Assembly: GCF_019218285.1 (NCBI RefSeq)
Contig: NZ_JAHUZG010000003.1
Span: 186,001-250,000, forward strand
Length of the DNA: 64,000 bases
From: Antarctobacter sediminis
GTDB taxonomy: Bacteria; Pseudomonadota; Alphaproteobacteria; Rhodobacterales; Rhodobacteraceae
Direction of reading: 5' to 3'
Part shown: positions 61,071 through 64,000 of the stretch, piece by piece
How the letters are laid out: every line of letters starts with the position of its first letter
Position numbering within the stretch: the first letter of the stretch is position 1
Notes under the pieces: generated by a model
The model's input: only the letters and a program-made list of their open reading frames with translations
Databases searched by the model: none
Told to the model about the DNA's origin: nothing
Program-made: the position numbers and the translations under genes

Positions 61071-62306
61071 TCATGATTCGGTGACCGGCGGAGCTCCCCC
61101 CTGGAAGGCATTTCCAAGCGCATAGTCGCAGGGCGCGTCCTGCATTTGCAGGTGCAATCCGTCACCGGTGTAGGGATGCGCTCGGGCCAGTTCCTCGTCC
61201 ACCTCGATGCCCAGACCGGGGGCCGCAGGCGCGGGGACAAAGCCGTTTTCCACCCGAATGCTGCCCTTGATCAGAGCATCGTGGAACGGTGTTTCGATAG
61301 TTTCCGCCAGCAGCAGGTTGGGGATCGACACGGCCAACTGGATATTTGCGGCCCATTCGATCGGCCCGGCATAAAGATGCGGCGCCATCTCGGCGTTGAA
61401 GCTTTCGGCCATGGCGGCCAGCTTGCGCATTTCCCAGATGCCGCCCGCACGGCCAAGCGCCGGTTGCAGGATCTTGGCGCCGCCTGTGCGCAGCAAGGCG
61501 GCGAACTCGGCGCGGGTGGTCAGCCGTTCGCCGGTGGCGATGGGGATGCGCACGGCGCGTGCCACCTCGGCGAATTCCAGCAGGTTGTCCGGCGGGATCG
61601 GTTCCTCGAACCAGAGCGGCAGATAGGGTTCCAGAGCCTGACCCAGCCGGATGGCGCCTGAGGTGTTGAACTGGCCATGGGTGCCGAACAGCAGGTCGGC
61701 ACGGTCGCCCACGGCCTCGCGGATGGCCTTGCAGAAGGCCACCGACATTGAAATGTCGCGCATCCCCGGCTGATGCCCGCCGCGCATGGTATAGGGGCCT
61801 GCGGGGTCGAATTTCACCGCCGTATAGCCCCGGTCGACGCAATCCAGCGCCGCCTCGGCCGCAAGCTGAGGCGAGGTCCAGAAGGCATCCATCTCGTGCC
61901 GGGGCAGCGGGTAGAGATAGGTATAGGCGCGCACGCGTTCGTTCATCATGCCGCCCAGCAGGGCCCAGACAGGGCGGTTCCGCGCCTTGCCAAGAATGTC
62001 CCAGCAGGCGATTTCCAACCCGGAAAACGCGCCCATGACCGTCAGGTCGGGCCGCTGGGTAAAGCCCGAGGAATAAGTCCGGCGATAGATGCGTTCGATG
62101 TTCTCAGGGTTTTCACCCTCGAAGTAACGGGCAAAGACATCGCCGATCACCGCGCGCATGGCATCCGGCCCGACGGAAGAGGCGTAACATTCGCCCCATC
62201 CGGTGATGCCGTCATCGGTGGTCAGCTTGACGAGGATCCAATAACGCCCGCCCCAGCCCGGCGCGGGCGGTGCGGTGACGATGATGTCGAGGTCGCGGAG
62301 TTTCAT
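61071..62306 (-). CDS. Enolase-superfamily (mandelate racemase/muconate lactonizing type) enzyme
   Basis: A 411-residue enzyme with the N-terminal capping domain (to about 125) and a barrel with AVKFDPAGPY near 163, FEEP with E234, TGER with E260 and APH with H310. The position of the first metal ligand, 26 residues before E234, holds Gly208 instead of Asp (FGTHGQF). Members typically dehydrate sugar acids or isomerise lactones. It is followed by a 58-bp gap and the ArsR gene, and preceded by a zinc alcohol dehydrogenase gene on the same strand, suggesting a sugar-acid or aromatic-acid route. Confidence 0.8.
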   Translation of the reverse strand: MKLRDLDIIVTAPPAPGWGGRYWILVKLTTDDGITGWGECYASSVGPDAMRAVIGDVFARYFEGENPENIERIYRRTYSSGFTQRPDLTVMGAFSGLEIACWDILGKARNRPVWALLGGMMNERVRAYTYLYPLPRHEMDAFWTSPQLAAEAALDCVDRGYTAVKFDPAGPYTMRGGHQPGMRDISMSVAFCKAIREAVGDRADLLFGTHGQFNTSGAIRLGQALEPYLPLWFEEPIPPDNLLEFAEVARAVRIPIATGERLTTRAEFAALLRTGGAKILQPALGRAGGIWEMRKLAAMAESFNAEMAPHLYAGPIEWAANIQLAVSIPNLLLAETIETPFHDALIKGSIRVENGFVPAPAAPGLGIEVDEELARAHPYTGDGLHLQMQDAPCDYALGNAFQGGAPPVTES

Positions 62307-62369
62307 CGGGCGTCCCTTTTGCTGTCTGGGTGCGCCCCGCTGCGGGCGGGGCGACCGGTCTTTGGGGCG

Positions 62370-63455
62370 TCAGGTGTCGAAGAGGATCACGTTGCGGCGC
62401 GCGCCGCCGGTCTTGGTGTCGGCAATCGCCTCGTTGATCTGGTCCAGCCGCCAGCGGCCCGAGACCAGTTCATCCAGTTTCAGTCGGCCTTGCCGATACA
62501 GGTCGGCCATCCACGGGATGTCGCGCTGGATCACTACATCGCCCATCTTGGAACCGATCATGTGCTGCCCCATGAAGGCGGGAACGACGGGTTCGTATTG
62601 GGCCATGGCCCCGGTATGGGGCATGCCGATCATGACCATGCGGCCGCCCCAGCCCATATAGCGCATGGCGGTGTCATAGGCGGGAATGGCCCCGACGGTG
62701 ACGGCGACCACATCGGCGCCACGCCCCAGCGCATCCATGGCAGTTTTCCACGGGGCTTTATCACTGGCAAGCACGCCATGGGTGGCCCCAAAGGCGCGGG
62801 CGGTTTCCAGCTTTTCCTCGCTCATGTCGACGGCGACGATACGACGGGCACCGCCGATGCGCGCGCCCTGGATGGCGTTCAGCCCGACACCCCCCGCGCC
62901 GATCACCACCACGTCTTCGCCCGGGCGCATGCGGCCCGCGTTGATCACGGCACCGATGCCGGTGATGACACCACAAGCCAGCAGGCAGACGGCCTCGGGG
63001 GGCATGTCGTCGGGCAGGGCGACGGCCTGACTTTGATCGACCACGACCTTTTCCGCGAAAGCCCCGCAGTGCATGGCCTGTTCCACCGGTGTGCCATCGG
63101 CGCGCGTCAGCACCGGGGCGGTTTCCCGGTCACCCACGCAGATCGTCGGCTTGCCGGTGGCGCAGTTCGGGCAGGTGCCGCAGGCGCGGATCAACGTGAC
63201 GACGACGCGGTCGCCCTTGTTCAGCCCGCTGACGCCGTCGCCAAGCGCGGTGATGCGCCCGGCGGCCTCGTGCCCATAGACGGCGGGCAATGTCCCGCCC
63301 CAGGCCCCTTCGGCGTAGGAGATATCGGAATGGCAGATGGCGACGGCTTCCAGCGTGACCTCGATCTCTCCCGGCCCGGGGGCGCGCAGGTTGAGGTCCT
63401 CGATCTGAAGCGGCGCATCGAAGGCGGTGCAGACCGCGGCGCGAATGGATGTCAT
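62370..63455 (-). CDS. Zinc-dependent alcohol dehydrogenase, class III/Zn-ADH family
   Basis: A 361-residue medium-chain dehydrogenase. Catalytic zinc ligands are C41 (AICHSD) and H62-E63 (YGHEAAG), structural zinc ligands C92, C95, C98 and C106. The cofactor motif is GAGGVGLNAIQGA near 185 with an acidic D after strand 2 (VAVDMS), favouring NAD. It could act on an alcohol or aldehyde; the sequence is near the S-(hydroxymethyl)-glutathione/aryl-alcohol type group. Its gene lies 63 nt upstream of the enolase-superfamily gene. Confidence 0.85.
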   Translation of the reverse strand: MTSIRAAVCTAFDAPLQIEDLNLRAPGPGEIEVTLEAVAICHSDISYAEGAWGGTLPAVYGHEAAGRITALGDGVSGLNKGDRVVVTLIRACGTCPNCATGKPTICVGDRETAPVLTRADGTPVEQAMHCGAFAEKVVVDQSQAVALPDDMPPEAVCLLACGVITGIGAVINAGRMRPGEDVVVIGAGGVGLNAIQGARIGGARRIVAVDMSEEKLETARAFGATHGVLASDKAPWKTAMDALGRGADVVAVTVGAIPAYDTAMRYMGWGGRMVMIGMPHTGAMAQYEPVVPAFMGQHMIGSKMGDVVIQRDIPWMADLYRQGRLKLDELVSGRWRLDQINEAIADTKTGGARRNVILFDT

Positions 63456-63568
63456 GGGAGGTTCCCTTTGGCTTTGCGGGCAGGGTGCGCGGGGCCGGGC
63501 GCGGCGTGCTGTCTTAAAAGCGACATTGGCCCCGTCGGATGCGGGGCGTGACGCAACGGTAAGTTACG

Positions 63569-64000
63569 TCAGGCGGATAGCGTGGCCACCGCGTCGGCAA
63601 AGGCGCGGGCCTCCGCCGGGGCGGTGCCCATCTGGTGACGGGGGTCAAAGAGGCTTGCGGGCAGGTCCGGGTGGGCTGCACGTGCCACCTGTTCCAGCGG
63701 TTGACCGTTGTCGCGCGCCTGTATGCACAGTGTTTTTGTCAGGGCCTGAGCCTCGGGGCGGGGCATGGTCTTGGCCAGCGCGAAGGACAGCGCCTCGGCC
63801 ATCAACAGCCCGCCCGTGGCGTTCAGCGTTGCGGCCATGGCATCGGCGTCGGGCGTCAGCGTTTCCGCCAGCGCCTGCGCGTGGGCCATCGCGGCGGCGG
63901 AGGACAAGACCAGTTGCGGCAGACAGAGCCATTCGGTGAACCACGCCGCGCCATCCCGTTGCTGACGGTGCAGGGTGGTGCCTTGCAGCGTGGCGTTCAG
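63569..64000 (-). CDS. pcaB: 3-carboxy-cis,cis-muconate cycloisomerase, C-terminal part (cut by window edge)
   Basis: The last 143 residues of a fumarase/aspartase-superfamily protein are present; the gene enters from the right edge. The visible sequence RQQRDGAAWFTEWLCLPQLVLSSAAAMAHAQAL and the later GGLLMAEALSFALAKTMPR match PcaB, which cyclises beta-carboxymuconate in the protocatechuate branch of the beta-ketoadipate pathway. The start is outside the window. An assignment to another superfamily member such as adenylosuccinate lyase is less likely from the WFTEWL region. Confidence 0.82.
   Translation of the reverse strand: MNATLQGTTLHRQQRDGAAWFTEWLCLPQLVLSSAAAMAHAQALAETLTPDADAMAATLNATGGLLMAEALSFALAKTMPRPEAQALTKTLCIQARDNGQPLEQVARAAHPDLPASLFDPRHQMGTAPAEARAFADAVATLSA

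Noticed and set aside
61773-63551. Plus-strand 592-codon open frame opposite the enolase-type and alcohol dehydrogenase genes
   Set aside because: It has no recognisable domain and a His/Gly/Asp-biased composition; the opposite strand has complete catalytic motifs for both enzymes.
1-64000. CRISPR arrays, insertion sequences, prophage, tRNA or rRNA genes
   Set aside because: No regularly spaced repeats, transposase or phage motifs, cloverleaf-like sequences or rRNA segments were recognised on either strand by eye.

Overview
The window is a GC-rich, gene-dense bacterial chromosome segment with the gene content and codon usage of a Roseobacter-group alphaproteobacterium (Rhodobacterales). This rests on the abundance of tripartite tricarboxylate (TTT), betaine and peptide uptake systems, the many LysR/AraC/HxlR regulators and the tight ATGA/TGATG-coupled operons. 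No rRNA, tRNA, CRISPR array, insertion sequence, phage gene or replication origin was recognised. Both ends cut through genes: an isocitrate/isopropylmalate-type dehydrogenase on the left and pcaB on the right.

Layout. 1-5801: a TTT uptake system (TctC, and a TctA carrying a fused TctB-like C-terminus) coupled to a beta-decarboxylating dehydrogenase, with the divergent two-component system TctD/TctE. 5854-12135: small efflux, redox and regulatory genes (DkgB-type aldo/keto reductase with an MFS pump and divergent LysR, a DUF2165 protein, an HxlR-controlled MFS pump, HdeD). 12361-24660: a catabolic cluster for a quaternary amine. It holds a GbdR/CdhR-type regulator, a Rieske oxygenase with a Glu bridging residue, a choline-sulfatase-like enzyme, two SDRs, a 56-codon ORF coupled at both ends, a BKACE (DUF849) enzyme, a betaine-aldehyde-type dehydrogenase, a carnitine-dehydrogenase-like enzyme and a ProXWV-type transporter. 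The logic is that of carnitine-like beta-hydroxy betaines: import, oxidation to a beta-keto acid, cleavage with acetyl-CoA, then side reactions. Several expected partners (thioesterase, oxygenase reductase, N-demethylases) are not in the window.

24682-27868: a Tat-exported DJ-1/PfpI protein, an SDR without its catalytic residues and an NADP-binding protein, divergent from a LysR gene. 27874-33949: a second TTT transporter (TctC-TctB-TctA) joined to a CaiB-type CoA-transferase and a CitE-like lyase, facing a LysR gene across a near-perfect 28-bp palindrome. This looks like uptake, CoA activation and C-C cleavage of a hydroxy-dicarboxylate. 33967-36192: nitronate-monooxygenase-like, enoyl-CoA hydratase and HxlR genes in one operon. 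36571-43975: a peptide/opine-type ABC importer co-transcribed with a nucleotide-pyrophosphatase-like phosphodiesterase, divergent from a GcvA-type LysR. 44081-50631: a membrane protein, a GlxA-type regulator, a DUF4139 protein, an SDR and the RNA-binding protein Tex.

50839-54878: pyridoxal kinase followed 3 nt later by a TIM-barrel/methylglyoxal-synthase fusion, then a large retaining-glycosidase-like protein. 54875-64000: SRAP protein, methyltransferase, DUF1992 protein, acyl-CoA synthetase, amidase overlapping a SqrR/BigR-like ArsR regulator whose two cysteines match persulfide sensors, an enolase-superfamily enzyme lacking one usual metal ligand, a zinc alcohol dehydrogenase and the C-terminal part of pcaB.

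All assignments come from reading motifs and context by eye; no database search or structure prediction was run.
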